A DNA stretch of 64,000 bases from Dyella mobilis (GCF_016904945.1 NZ_JADIKF010000040.1:496001-560000), one strand, 5' to 3'. Shown: positions 24,576-33,388, counted from the first letter of the stretch. The notes: generated from the sequence alone by a model not told the origin. Numbers and translations: made by a program.

Positions 24576-25580
24576 GTGCAACGACGCCTGCTCACGCTTC
24601 TTTGCTTCACCATCGCAGCCTTCAGCTCGCTTGCCGCAGCCGCAGACACGCCACAACGCGATTTGGCCGGATCGCACGACAATCCGATCGTTTCGCGCTT
24701 CGCCGGCTCCGTCATCATCGGCTACAAAGCTATCGACTTCGATTCGCTCACGCTGCCCTTGGGGCCCTTCAACAACGGCGCCTACGGCAAGACCGATTCC
24801 GTGCAAGGCCAGATAACACGCATTGCCTACGTTGCACCAGCCGGTAAATCCGTCCACGAGATAGCCACCAATTTCGAGCAGGCACTGGAGCACTCCGGCT
24901 TTCAGAAGCGTTTCGCGTGCGAGGGTTCGTCAGCCAATCCCGGATGCGGCGATGCCTCCTCGATGTCGCAATCGCTGCTATCGGAAGCACTGATCCACAG
25001 CCTGAGCCCGAACACGCAAGACGAGAACACCATGGTGGACACGCTGTGGTCCAACGGCGGTTCGGTCTTCGTGGAGTCCGCGCGACTGGATCGCGCAGGC
25101 GGACCGGTCGACGTCGCACTGTTCATCAGCGGCAATGAAGGCAAGCCGGCAGGTATCTATCTGCAGGTATGCCAGAGCAAGGCCATGTCTGCCGGCGAAG
25201 TGACCGTCGATGCCAAGGCCATGGCGCAAGGATTGGCCCAGCAAGGGCACATCGCGCTCTATGGCATCCACTTTGACACCGATAGTGCCGTGCTCAGCGC
25301 CGATTCCAAATCCACGCTGCAACAAATGGCTGCATTGATGAAAGCGCAACCGGCGCTCAAGGTGTACATCGTCGGGCATACCGACAACACCGGCGCACTG
25401 GAACACAACCTCGCGCTTTCCGCCCAGCGCGCGGAATCGGTGGTCAAGGCTTTGCAGGGACTTGGGGTGACACCGACCCGCATGGCTGCCAAGGGCCTGG
25501 CTTCTTTCGCGCCGGTGGCAAGCAATGCCACGGACGACGGCAAGGCGAAGAACCGCAGGGTCGAGTTGGTCGAGCAATGA
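24576..25580 (+). CDS. OmpA-domain exported protein
   Basis: This 334-residue protein starts at GTG 24576 behind AAGGAT and has a signal peptide (RRLLTLLCFTIAAFSSLAAA). Residues about 30-205 form an unassigned periplasmic domain with two cysteines (FACEGSSANPGCGD). The C-terminal 110 residues are an OmpA/MotB-like peptidoglycan-binding domain: IHFDTDSAVLS, VYIVGHTDNTGALEHNLALS and NRRVELV. It resembles proteins anchoring pili or secretion machines to the wall. It diverges from the Tad operon, and a link with that system is plausible but not shown. Confidence 0.85.
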   Translation: MQRRLLTLLCFTIAAFSSLAAAADTPQRDLAGSHDNPIVSRFAGSVIIGYKAIDFDSLTLPLGPFNNGAYGKTDSVQGQITRIAYVAPAGKSVHEIATNFEQALEHSGFQKRFACEGSSANPGCGDASSMSQSLLSEALIHSLSPNTQDENTMVDTLWSNGGSVFVESARLDRAGGPVDVALFISGNEGKPAGIYLQVCQSKAMSAGEVTVDAKAMAQGLAQQGHIALYGIHFDTDSAVLSADSKSTLQQMAALMKAQPALKVYIVGHTDNTGALEHNLALSAQRAESVVKALQGLGVTPTRMAAKGLASFAPVASNATDDGKAKNRRVELVEQ

Positions 25581-25977
25581 TCACGGGCTGCAGGCCCGCT
25601 GCAAATGCCTGTCGTTTTCTCACCTGGGGCACCGTCTAAGGCTGCCCCAAGGGCAGCTGCGTTTTAGGAATCCTCTGATACGGACGGCGAATACGCGCTT
25701 TCAAACTATCGCCACTGACGGTACCGGGCCACCGCAGCAGGCATGGTTGCGATGGCAAGTCGGCCGACGGTTTCCGCACGCAGCGTGGCCTGCGGAGTTT
25801 AGCTTGGCGGTTATCCCGTTCCCTCTTCCCCTGGGCCGGGGGCGGCCGCCGGCCTTTTCCATTGAAGTGTGGGGTATGCCAGGCAGGGCTTGCGGCTTGC
25901 AACCTGCCTGGCTTTTTTTTGCAGTGCGTTCCGATTCCGAAAATTCCGTTTCCCAAATTCTTTCAGGAGTAAGGTGC
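25581..25977 (+). other. Non-coding stretch with two terminator-like hairpins
   Basis: No supported ORF is present. After the OmpA-like stop there is a GCTGCCC/GGGCAGC hairpin (25641-25657), then a GC-rich GGCCGG/CCGGCC hairpin followed by TTTT (25834-25858), then a strong terminator at 25878-25920. The last two lie about 250-340 nt after the stop, far for a simple 3' end. A small RNA or a long structured 3' UTR is possible. Confidence 0.5.
25878..25920 (+). terminator. Rho-independent terminator
   Basis: The 10-bp stem GCCAGGCAGG/CCTGCCTGGC with a 15-nt loop is followed by eight T residues. Confidence 0.88.
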
Positions 25978-26232
25978 ATGGCAACTCACGACATTCTTGC
26001 GTGGCTGATCATCGGCGCCGTTGCGGGCTGGCTGGCCGGCAAACTGGTCAAAGGCGGCGGCTTCGGGCTGCTGGTGGATATTCTGGTAGGTATCGTGGGC
26101 GCGTTCGTGGGCGGATGGCTTTCCGGCCTGCTCGGCATCAGCCTGGGCGGCGGATGGATCGCATCGATCATTACCGCGACGGTGGGTGCGGTCATCCTGT
26201 TGTTTGTCATCCGGCTGGTCAAGCGCGCCTGA
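25978..26232 (+). CDS. GlsB/YeaQ/YmgE family small membrane protein
   Basis: This 84-residue protein has three hydrophobic segments with the family pattern: LAWLIIGAVAGWLAGKLVKG, LVDILVGIVGAFVGGWLSGL and a C-terminal IITATVGAVILLFVIRLVKR. This family (transglycosylase-associated/GlsB) is made in stationary phase and stress; its molecular role is not settled. The start ATG 25978 has AGGAGTAAGG upstream, and the in-frame extension upstream runs through the terminator and is not coding. Confidence 0.92.
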   Translation: MATHDILAWLIIGAVAGWLAGKLVKGGGFGLLVDILVGIVGAFVGGWLSGLLGISLGGGWIASIITATVGAVILLFVIRLVKRA

Positions 26233-26264
26233 ATCCTGCGCATGCCACATCGGCATGCAGACAC

Positions 26265-26296
26265 AAAAAAACCTCCCGCAACAACGCGGGAGGTTT
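26265..26296 (-). terminator. Rho-independent terminator between convergent genes
   Basis: CCTCCCGC/GCGGGAGG forms an 8-bp stem. On the minus strand it is followed by seven T residues, so it mainly serves the gene at 26325-26663; it may also end the GlsB-like transcript. Confidence 0.88.
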
Positions 26297-26324
26297 CATA
26301 GCTACGTAGCAGCAATCGCCGCGA

Positions 26325-26663
26325 TCAATGCTTCTGGCGATAGATCGCGCGGCTGTTGTGGTTCTCCGACTTGTTGAGGTTGTGCTTTTCCTGCTTGGTC
26401 AGATGGCCGTCGTGCTTGGCCTCATCCACGCTTTCGCGGCGAGCGATGTTCGCATCGTGCGTTTCATCGCGATTGGCCTGGGCTTGCGACATGGTGCCGT
26501 TCTTCAGGCCGTTGTTGATGCGATCCTGCTGGTTTTCCAGGCGATTGTTCACTTCGTTGACGCGCGGATGGCCGGCAACATCGGTCTGCGCCATCACCGG
26601 ACTGGCTGCCATCGCTGCACCGATGACCAGGCCCAGAAGAGTGAGTTTCGACTTTGCATTCAT
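26325..26663 (-). CDS. Small secreted Asn/His/Glu-rich protein
   Basis: This 112-residue protein has a signal peptide (KLTLLGLVIGAAMAASPVMA). The mature, highly charged helical part has repeated Asn-Arg/His-rich patterns (RVNEVNNRLENQQDRINNGL, RDETHDANIARRESVDEAKH). It resembles small periplasmic proteins common in Betaproteobacteria and Xanthomonadales with no known role. It could bind metal or act in envelope stress; this is inference from composition. It ends at a terminator. Confidence 0.78.
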   Translation of the reverse strand: MNAKSKLTLLGLVIGAAMAASPVMAQTDVAGHPRVNEVNNRLENQQDRINNGLKNGTMSQAQANRDETHDANIARRESVDEAKHDGHLTKQEKHNLNKSENHNSRAIYRQKH

Positions 26664-27344
26664 GGCAAATTCCTTGGTGTCTGTTAGCGGACGTTACTGA
26701 TTGGAATCTGCCGCCTCGCCGTTGCTGGAGATAGCGGCATGCACGTGTCGGGTGGGGTCATCTGCTCTTGGGTATTGCCCTGCCGATGGTGTCTCCTCCA
26801 GCATCCTGCATCCATCGCGTGCCCCTCACCTCGCACAATGGCAGAGAACGAGCGGCCATGGCCTGCGTTGACAAGTACCCAAAGGGAACCCGTAACGGTT
26901 CAGCTTTCGCATAACTTCGTGCAGCCGGCCCCCGAGCGAGCAGACATATCTTTCATTCGGCTGACGTTTTTGGTGCTCCGCACGACTCAGGAAATGGATG
27001 CTTCGCAACTACTGAGCGAAAAAAATTTCGCTGTGCGGAGAAAACGTCGACCCTGTTCCGCCTGATTTTTTGCGGTGCTGCGGTCCGGCTCGCCAGAGCA
27101 GCGACGGTGATGCGCGAAATCAATGTCGCGTTTCCACGATGTGCGTCAGCCGCTGCTCGACGAGTGCAGGATTTGATGGGCGACGCGGCCCCTAAACGAC
27201 GGAAAAGCATTACGCCCATCTCACGTCGGAAGGTGCAGGCGGAGCTTTGAACGCGCTCAAAAAGCTACTGTGACCAAGTGCGCCCGAAATGTGGCGAAAC
27301 ATACCCATTGAACGTGGGAGCGCCGGACGTAAGTCATTGATAAA
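26664..27344. other. Intergenic stretch without supported genes
   Basis: About 680 nt lie between the secreted protein and tRNA-Arg. The ORF 26739-27065 has no ribosome site and no protein-like pattern. An inverted repeat AGCGAAA/TTTCGCT (about 27013-27031) is seen. This is the 3' flank of tRNA-Arg, where an integrated element would normally start, but no integrase or phage fragment is visible. Confidence 0.5.
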
Positions 27345-27421
27345 TGGTGCCCCCGATACGATTCGAACGTACGACCTTCCCCTTAGGAGGGGGACGCTCT
27401 ATCCAACTGAGCTACGGGGGC
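27345..27421 (-). tRNA. tRNA-Arg (anticodon CCU)
   Basis: On the minus strand the acceptor stem GCCCCCG/CGGGGGC, the D arm TAGCTCAGTTGGATAGAGC, the anticodon loop CTCCTAA (anticodon CCU, codon AGG) and the T arm with GTTCGAATC form a 77-nt tRNA with encoded CCA. tRNA-Arg(CCU) genes are common attachment sites for phages and islands. The prophage begins within about 90 nt of its 5' end. Confidence 0.96.
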
Positions 27422-27444
27422 TCAAGGCAACTCTACACAAGCTC

Positions 27445-27473
27445 TACATATTTTGGCTGCCTGGGCCGGGCAA
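27445..27473 (-). promoter_or_regulatory. tRNA-Arg promoter
   Basis: On the minus strand TTGCCC (27473-27468) and TATGTA (27450-27445) are separated by 17 nt, and the tRNA begins 24 nt after the -10. It shows that host-type sequence reaches at least 27473, which bounds the left prophage end. Confidence 0.5.
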
Positions 27474-27509
27474 GTATAGCCGCTCGGGGCCAGCGGAGCG
27501 CCCGTTCCA

Positions 27510-28511
27510 TCATGCCACCTCCTCGGCTTCCTTCTTCGCCAGCTCGTGCTGATAGAAGGCATCGATCGGGTCATCCAGGATGGCGTACAGGGGCGCCAAG
27601 TCGTGCGGATCGGGATTCAGCCATACGTCCACATTCTCCGGCCGGATGGCGATCACGCACCTGTCGTGGCCGGCATCCTGGACCTCGGCCGGCGGCTCGC
27701 GCGTGATGATGGCGAACGAGTAGAACCCGGCACCCTCCTCGTCGTGCTCGGGCTCAACGTACCGCCACAGGCACGCGAGGAGCATGTCTTGCCGCGGCTC
27801 CGGCTCAAAACGGATCTCGACGCTGATGTCGCGCTCGCCGGGCGCCAGCTCGCGATGTTGAAGCCGATGGAGGCTGACGCTCTCGTAGAACCGGCTCGCG
27901 ACGACGATGCCATGGTTCCAGCCGAACAGCTTTTTCCAGACGGTCGAGAGCTTGTCCTGGCGCGCGTTGTAGGTGCCTGGCTTTAGCGCCTCATCCTTGG
28001 CGGTCCACCCCGGCAGCCGGCAGCGGTAGCGCATGCGCCGGATGAGGCGCTCGCCGGTCTTGTGGTCGCGCACCAGCACGGGGCAATAGGAGCCTGGCCA
28101 GATGCGCCCGAGGCCCTCTGCATTGGCCGTAGCCCCGAGCTGGTCGAGCTTTGCCTGGGCCGCTTCGATCTTGTTGCCGGCTACGCGCCGGTCGTTCTCT
28201 GCTTTCTTGGTGGGTTTGGGGCTGGCCAGAACGGCATCAGCCTTGAGCTTGCGCTCGGTCTGCTCGGCAATCTCTGTTTCGAGCGCCAGCGCTGCCGACC
28301 GGTTGGCGTCGATCGCGATGGCATTGATCTCAGCCTCGCCGGCATCTCGCGGGTTGGCGAATGCATCACGCATCGCCTTGGGCACCTTGCGCACCCAGTC
28401 GCCGCTTTTCCTCCGCTGCCAAAACATCTTCACGAAGGCACGCAGGTCGAGCGCACCGCCCAACCGCTCATACTTTCGGAAGTCGGCGAAAATCTGCGCC
28501 GAGTAACACAT
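27510..28511 (-). CDS. SRAP/HMCES (YedK-like) DNA-protein crosslink protein, with coiled-coil insertion
   Basis: This 333-residue protein has the catalytic Cys2 (MCYSAQ) of the SRAP family, which covalently caps abasic sites in single-stranded DNA. Conserved blocks are KPGTYNARQDKLSTVWK (Asn and Arg for DNA contact), SRFYES (Glu) and the His motif AGHDRCVIAIRPENVDVWL. Between residues about 60 and 125 is a charged coiled-coil insertion (LETEIAEQTERKLKAD...) absent from E. coli YedK (about 220 residues). It is the leftmost prophage gene and probably an accessory gene protecting phage or host DNA during SOS. Confidence 0.9.
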   Translation of the reverse strand: MCYSAQIFADFRKYERLGGALDLRAFVKMFWQRRKSGDWVRKVPKAMRDAFANPRDAGEAEINAIAIDANRSAALALETEIAEQTERKLKADAVLASPKPTKKAENDRRVAGNKIEAAQAKLDQLGATANAEGLGRIWPGSYCPVLVRDHKTGERLIRRMRYRCRLPGWTAKDEALKPGTYNARQDKLSTVWKKLFGWNHGIVVASRFYESVSLHRLQHRELAPGERDISVEIRFEPEPRQDMLLACLWRYVEPEHDEEGAGFYSFAIITREPPAEVQDAGHDRCVIAIRPENVDVWLNPDPHDLAPLYAILDDPIDAFYQHELAKKEAEEVA

Positions 28512-28592
28512 GGCCGCGCTCCGGGGAACGAGGCGACCATGATGCCATGGCCGCTCCTACGGAGTGAGACGTCGCCGGCCTAGACTGAGCTG

Positions 28593-28892
28593 ATGAATCT
28601 TGGCTTTTCCTACGAGCGCCGCCAATGGCTCGATGACGCGCTCTACTTCCGCATCAACTATGCCGCCCAGCCCTTCTGCCGGGTCCGCGACACCGGGCAC
28701 GAGTGGGAGATCCTGTTCGCGCCAGGGAAAGGCCCGAAGGACTCGGGCCCTTATTATGCCGCCAGCTTTGCGCAGGCGAAGCGCTGGATCAGCGGATATG
28801 CGAAACATCACGAGGCCGCGCTCAAAGGCCAGCGGATGAAGATCGGCTTCAGCGCGCCGGCACCGGATGAGCCGTGGCCATGGCCGACATGA
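28593..28892 (+). CDS. Phage protein of unknown function
   Basis: This 99-residue protein begins MNLGFSYERRQWLDDALYF and is rich in aromatic residues (HEWEILFAPGKGPKDSGPYY). It is transcribed from the plus strand, divergent from the SRAP gene, at the end of the structural region. No recognisable domain. Its isolated, opposite orientation suggests an accessory (moron-type) gene. Confidence 0.55.
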   Translation: MNLGFSYERRQWLDDALYFRINYAAQPFCRVRDTGHEWEILFAPGKGPKDSGPYYAASFAQAKRWISGYAKHHEAALKGQRMKIGFSAPAPDEPWPWPT

Positions 28893-28904
28893 TCGGCCGA
28901 TGGA

Positions 28905-29498
28905 TCAGCCGGACGTCTGCGGGAAATAGGTGAACGTGGTGTTGCTGATGACCGATCCCGCGCTGTTCATGAATTCCACGTTGACGCTGTAGTTCGCGCT
29001 GGCAGGCGACGATACCGCGGCCGAGAGATGGACGTAGGAGTCCAGAGTGGTAGAGGTCAGCGTCGTGGTGGAGGACATGGGATTGGTCACCGATCCCGCA
29101 GTCGACCCTGACACATAGGTATAGGTCACCTTGACGCTAGTAGCTCCACTCGGCACGCTGCCCGACGTATCCGAAGTCGATCCGACTACCGCCCACGTTG
29201 AGCTATTGACGTTGAAGTTGATGATCGAGGTGGAGAAACCACCCGCGACGGAATTCGTACCTAGGAATGTCTGGCCGCTGATCGGGAGCGATCCAGACGG
29301 GAGCGCGAAGAGTGAGCCGATATCGACCCCTGACTTGCTTTTGAGGCCCGTGGTAATGCCGCTGTTGCCACTGGCATAGAGACTACCCAGGTCAACACCT
29401 GAAGACTCATGCGCCAGATCAGTCACAATACCGGCGTTGCCCGACTGAAAGATCGCATCGGGATCGCGCCCATCGATAAATAGATATCCGGAGGCCAT
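28905..29498 (-). CDS. Phage tail-associated protein with N-terminal short repeats
   Basis: This 197-residue protein follows the tail fibre with a TGATG overlap. Its N-terminus has three related units of about 18 residues: DAIFQSGNAGIVTDL, DLGSLYASGNSGITTGL and DIGSLFALPSG. The remainder is Ser/Thr/Val-rich and beta-like (VKVTYTYVSGST, ANYSVNVEFMNSAG), as in small fibre or tip proteins. No enzyme motif is seen. A role as fibre accessory or receptor-binding tip is inferred from position. Confidence 0.62.
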   Translation of the reverse strand: MASGYLFIDGRDPDAIFQSGNAGIVTDLAHESSGVDLGSLYASGNSGITTGLKSKSGVDIGSLFALPSGSLPISGQTFLGTNSVAGGFSTSIINFNVNSSTWAVVGSTSDTSGSVPSGATSVKVTYTYVSGSTAGSVTNPMSSTTTLTSTTLDSYVHLSAAVSSPASANYSVNVEFMNSAGSVISNTTFTYFPQTSG

Positions 29499-31231
29499 CA
29501 GTGCACCTCCAATACGTCGAGGCGGGCGCCCTGTGCGAGCACCAGGTCGTGCAGCTCGGTGATCGCGTTGGCGAGATATGCCTCACCGCCGTTGTAGTCC
29601 AACGTCTTGAAGCGCTCGTAGCCGTTCATCGGCTCCGGGCTTTCGCTCACCAGATGCGGCAATCCCAGCTGCACGGCGTCGGCGATGAATCCGGCCTGCA
29701 GAGCGCCTTTCTGGTCGCGACGGCGGTAGCGCATTCCCACCAGATATGTGCGCACGATCGCCAGCGCGTTATCGATCTTCTCGCGGTCGTATTTCACGCG
29801 ACCATCCGAACCAGGCTGGATGACGCCCGAAGCGTTGAAGTTGCCAGTGGGGCCGACCACCGCCTGTCCTGTCGAGCTGCCAGCTCCCTGCGGCCGCAGG
29901 TAGACACCGCCAGTCGTGCCAGTGGCGGCCAGGATCACATTGACGCCGCTCGCTACGAAGCTCGATGAAGAGGTGACCGTCCCAGGTGAAGTGAAATCTC
30001 CCGAGCTGTCGATGACGCATTGACCGGAAGTCGAACCGACGCCGTTCGGCCGGAAATACATAGCGCCGCCACTGCCGCTAGTACCGCAAACATAGTTAGA
30101 CGTGGATGCAACGAAGTTCAACCCGGTGAGGTTACCCGGCGTAGCCAGATCGCCTAATGAGTCGATGAGAATCTGCCCGGTAGAGCTGCCAGGACCATTT
30201 GGTCGTAGCAGGATCTCACTGCCAGAGCCGGCCGTAGGACCCAAGACCAAAGCGGTCGCCGTGCAGGTAACCGTCTGCGCGGCTTGGATGTTACCGCCGG
30301 ACGTGATGCTGCCGCCCGTGCTGATACTACCGTTGAGCGAAAGGTCACCCGAGCCGTCAAGTGTGCCCACGATGGTCGAACCACCTACGAGCTGCAACGA
30401 CCCACCGTTAAAGTTGAGAGTAGGTGCGGCGTTGAAGGCGCCCCCTACAAGCGCCGAATAGTTACCGATGGCGATGCACGCCGAGCCATTCAGACGCGCG
30501 ATGATGTAGGTGCCACCACCCGTCCCTGAAGCACTTCCATTCGAGGTGACGGTCGTCGCTGCAGTGCCATTACCCACAGTTGCTGAGCCCGTCACGCCCA
30601 ACGTGCCAGCGATCGTCTCGTTCCCTGAATTCGTCACGCCGGTGACGGTGATTGAACCGAGACCCAATGCGCCGGAGCTGAAAACGAGACCGTCAGCAAG
30701 CGTGATCGCAGTCGGCACGGCCGAACCGCTGGTCGGATTGCCGAGTAAAGTGTCCGCATTGATGGCGCCGAAGGTCGTCGTGATCGAGACGTTCGACGAA
30801 CCATCAAAGTTCACAGCGCCAGACACGGCGCCGGTCAGCGCGATATTGCGCGCAGTGGCGAGCTTATTGGCGGCTACCGCCGTCCCATTGATCGGCAGCA
30901 ATCCAGCTAGCGCCGTCGATAGTCCGGTCACCTGCGAAATCGGAATAACCACGGTATCGGCAATGGCCAGAATGGCCGCCTCGAAGTTCGTCTCCAGCGT
31001 CGAGATGGTGCCGTTGTCGATCGCGGGCTGGCCTGAGTTGTCGCAGATGAACTGCGCGATCATGGCCGAGATGATCGAGGCCTGACGCAACGTCTTGTTC
31101 GTGGCCTGCGAAGAGGCAACGCCACTCACGAAGCCGCCCGCCAGGGTTGACGACGATGCATAGGCGGACTGCGTCAGGACGTTCGCGCTGGACGATCCCG
31201 CGAAGACCAGGAAGTCATTTTCGAGTGCCAT
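29498..31231 (-). CDS. Tail fibre protein with C-terminal peptidase S74 chaperone domain
   Basis: This 577-residue protein has a Ser/Thr/Gly-rich beta-structured shaft and ends with an intramolecular chaperone of the S74 family: GSDGRVKYDREKIDNALAIV, GFIADAVQLGLPHLVSE and ALANAITEL-like (YLANAITELHDLVL). In such proteins the C-terminal domain trimerises the fibre and then cuts itself off; the Ser-Asp in GSDGRVK marks the expected site. It lies after the baseplate genes, where host-recognition fibres are encoded. Confidence 0.88.
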   Translation of the reverse strand: MALENDFLVFAGSSSANVLTQSAYASSSTLAGGFVSGVASSQATNKTLRQASIISAMIAQFICDNSGQPAIDNGTISTLETNFEAAILAIADTVVIPISQVTGLSTALAGLLPINGTAVAANKLATARNIALTGAVSGAVNFDGSSNVSITTTFGAINADTLLGNPTSGSAVPTAITLADGLVFSSGALGLGSITVTGVTNSGNETIAGTLGVTGSATVGNGTAATTVTSNGSASGTGGGTYIIARLNGSACIAIGNYSALVGGAFNAAPTLNFNGGSLQLVGGSTIVGTLDGSGDLSLNGSISTGGSITSGGNIQAAQTVTCTATALVLGPTAGSGSEILLRPNGPGSSTGQILIDSLGDLATPGNLTGLNFVASTSNYVCGTSGSGGAMYFRPNGVGSTSGQCVIDSSGDFTSPGTVTSSSSFVASGVNVILAATGTTGGVYLRPQGAGSSTGQAVVGPTGNFNASGVIQPGSDGRVKYDREKIDNALAIVRTYLVGMRYRRRDQKGALQAGFIADAVQLGLPHLVSESPEPMNGYERFKTLDYNGGEAYLANAITELHDLVLAQGARLDVLEVH

Positions 31232-31267
31232 TGTTGCTCCGGATTCGAACTGTTCTGCGGCGCGCGG

Positions 31268-31846
31268 TTACGAGCCGAAGGAATATGTGATGGCTACGCC
31301 GGTTGGCTTGAGCGGTATGTATCCGCCGGTGAGGAGTGCCTGGAACAGCGCCGAAGGCTGTGGCCCGAGAACGTGCAGCGTGAACGTGAGGTTGCTGTTG
31401 TCCGTGATCTTCACGTACGTGCCTGACGTGCCGAAGATGGCGTTGTAGAGCGGCACCACCGAGCCGAGCGTCCCGTCCCAGTTATTCGCGCCGATCTTCG
31501 CCTGAATCACCTGCAGATAGGTGCCATCGTCCAGCACCGTCACGCCCGTGGATGGATCACTTGGCCCCATCCAGACACCCTGGTCCCAGCCAACGCCCGT
31601 CTCGTCCCAGGAAAAATAGACGTTGTCGATCGGGACGTTCACATTGCGGCTGATACCAACCCAGGCCCCGACAGCATCCAGCTGCGGGCCTACTGCGTTG
31701 TCCAGGTCGAACGCCTCGGGCATCGCGTTGAGGAAATTCTGCTGATCGACGACCGCGCCACACACCGCGGCCACCATAGCCATGAAGTTCGGCTTATCAG
31801 CATGCTGCGACGTGATTAGGCCGGTATAGGCAGTTGCATCACCCAT
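31268..31846 (-). CDS. DUF2612 phage tail/baseplate protein
   Basis: This 192-residue protein has the pattern FDLDNAVGPQLDAVGAWVGISRNV, GVWMGPSDPSTGVTVLDDGTY and YNAIFGTSG, known in DUF2612 baseplate proteins. It sits next to baseplate J, in the position of P2 gpI-like proteins that link fibres to the baseplate wedge. Confidence 0.78.
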   Translation of the reverse strand: MGDATAYTGLITSQHADKPNFMAMVAAVCGAVVDQQNFLNAMPEAFDLDNAVGPQLDAVGAWVGISRNVNVPIDNVYFSWDETGVGWDQGVWMGPSDPSTGVTVLDDGTYLQVIQAKIGANNWDGTLGSVVPLYNAIFGTSGTYVKITDNSNLTFTLHVLGPQPSALFQALLTGGYIPLKPTGVAITYSFGS

Positions 31847-31847
31847 G

Positions 31848-33029
31848 TCAGCTGACCGTGAGCGTTACGGCAGAAGGCGTACACGTGGCCGCATCGTTGA
31901 ATGCGATCGGCACGTCAGGCGCGCCGGCGCCGCTGGGCCCGGACAGGGTCAGGCTGATGATGCGGAAGGTGTTGGCGTTCGCCACGCTCTTCGCTGCGGC
32001 CACAGCACCGTCCCACTCAACCGAGGCGCTCTCGCCGCCGCCCAGGGCCGTCTGGTTCACATAGGCGGATACGGCGTTCTGGATATTCTGGCCAACCGTG
32101 GAGCTGTAGCCTGTCAGCGCTTTTAGCGAGATCGCGCACGTGATCGCGACATCGGTGGCGAAGAAGAAGTTAATGGTCTTCTGGTTGCCATAGACGTCAG
32201 TGATGGTCTCGCTGGTCGTGCCATACGTCGGCATGCCCGGATAGCCCTTGGCTGCGATGGCGGTCGCGATGGCGACCGGGTCGCCGCCCTGCACCACGAT
32301 CGATGTGTTGTAGGCCGGTATCCCATAGGAGTTCGTCGACCCCGTGTCGTTCTCGTAGGGCTGGTAGCGAATGACACCATCAATGGCGGCCACCGCACCA
32401 ACGATGCCGTCCAGCACCGACAGGGAGGGGTTTGAGGTCGAGATCGACTGCCGATAGCGCAGCTCCGCATCGTCCTCCACCGGCGTGCCAGGCGTCGCAT
32501 CGGACGTATTTGAGACCGTCTGCCAGCCCAGAGTCGGCGTTGCGATGCCGTTGATCGTGCCGGCCGGCGCGAGTATGGCGCCCAACACTTCGCAAGTCGC
32601 CGTGACCGTGACCGTGCCCGCCGACGGAATCGTCACGGATGCCGGCAGATCCCACCGATTGCCGTTCACATCCGTCGCCACGCCATTCGTGATGACCGTG
32701 TTGGCCACACCGACACATGCAACGGGCGCCGTGGAATAGGTCGCCGACTCGCGCTGAAGACCGTTGATCTTCACGTTGCTCGATAGCGCTGCACCGGCGG
32801 CCGTGTTCGGACTAAACGAGGTGTAGATCGACAGAGCGATCGCATTCACATCGCTGAAGGCCTGGGCGAGTGCGCCGAGAAACTGGCCGTCCTGCGAATC
32901 AGGGCCGAGGTATACGTCCGATCCATAGATGCCCTGATAGATCGATTGCAGATACTCCAGGATGTCGGAATACGCAGGCGCCGTGATGCCATTCGCATCG
33001 ATGGTCGGAGCAACCGTGGTGATAGTCAT
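31848..33029 (-). CDS. Baseplate J-like protein
   Basis: This 393-residue protein has the baseplate J layout: SDVYLGPDSQDGQFLGALAQ at the N-terminus, a core beta domain, then the signature GTPVEDDAELRYRQSIS and AYVNQTALGGGESASVEWD. J-type proteins form the wedge of contractile tails. It overlaps the preceding gene by 4 nt. Confidence 0.87.
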   Translation of the reverse strand: MTITTVAPTIDANGITAPAYSDILEYLQSIYQGIYGSDVYLGPDSQDGQFLGALAQAFSDVNAIALSIYTSFSPNTAAGAALSSNVKINGLQRESATYSTAPVACVGVANTVITNGVATDVNGNRWDLPASVTIPSAGTVTVTATCEVLGAILAPAGTINGIATPTLGWQTVSNTSDATPGTPVEDDAELRYRQSISTSNPSLSVLDGIVGAVAAIDGVIRYQPYENDTGSTNSYGIPAYNTSIVVQGGDPVAIATAIAAKGYPGMPTYGTTSETITDVYGNQKTINFFFATDVAITCAISLKALTGYSSTVGQNIQNAVSAYVNQTALGGGESASVEWDGAVAAAKSVANANTFRIISLTLSGPSGAGAPDVPIAFNDAATCTPSAVTLTVS

Positions 33030-33379
33030 GGCGTGATGGTTACGTCCGTGGGCCCATAGATGGTGTCGATGGTCGCCGTGACCGTCAGCGCGCGCGTCTG
33101 ATCGCTCAGGGTGCTGCTATACGAGTCCAGCGTCTGCACGCCCTGAGTCGTCAGGATCGCGTTCTTCAGGATCAGGTCGTAGGCGTTGGCCGCGTACTTG
33201 CCGAGGATGTTCTGGCGCCACGGCACGCCGGAGGACGTATCCAGAAACCATTCGCTCTGAAAGAGCTTCAGACCAGTTTCCACGGCTTGCGCCACTGCGG
33301 CCGGCACGTTTGTGTAGAAATCGTCCTGGCCATGTCCGAACGTGTAGTCACCGTTCGCATCGAGCTTTCGATAGCGCAT
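33026..33379 (-). CDS. Phage baseplate wedge protein (gp25/W-position)
   Basis: This 117-residue protein begins MRYRKLDANGDYTFGHGQDD and has VETGLKLFQSEWFLDTSSGV, then TVTATIDTIYGPTDVTIT. Proteins of this kind precede J in phages with DUF3383 sheaths. The overlap with J (ATGA) supports a shared operon. Assignment to the wedge rests on position and pattern. Confidence 0.72.
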   Translation of the reverse strand: MRYRKLDANGDYTFGHGQDDFYTNVPAAVAQAVETGLKLFQSEWFLDTSSGVPWRQNILGKYAANAYDLILKNAILTTQGVQTLDSYSSTLSDQTRALTVTATIDTIYGPTDVTITP

Positions 33380-33388
33380 GAGAGCTCC

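Noticed and set aside
26739..27065. 108-codon plus-strand ORF near tRNA-Arg
   Set aside because: No ribosome site, odd composition (Cys/Pro/Arg/Ser) and no recognisable pattern.
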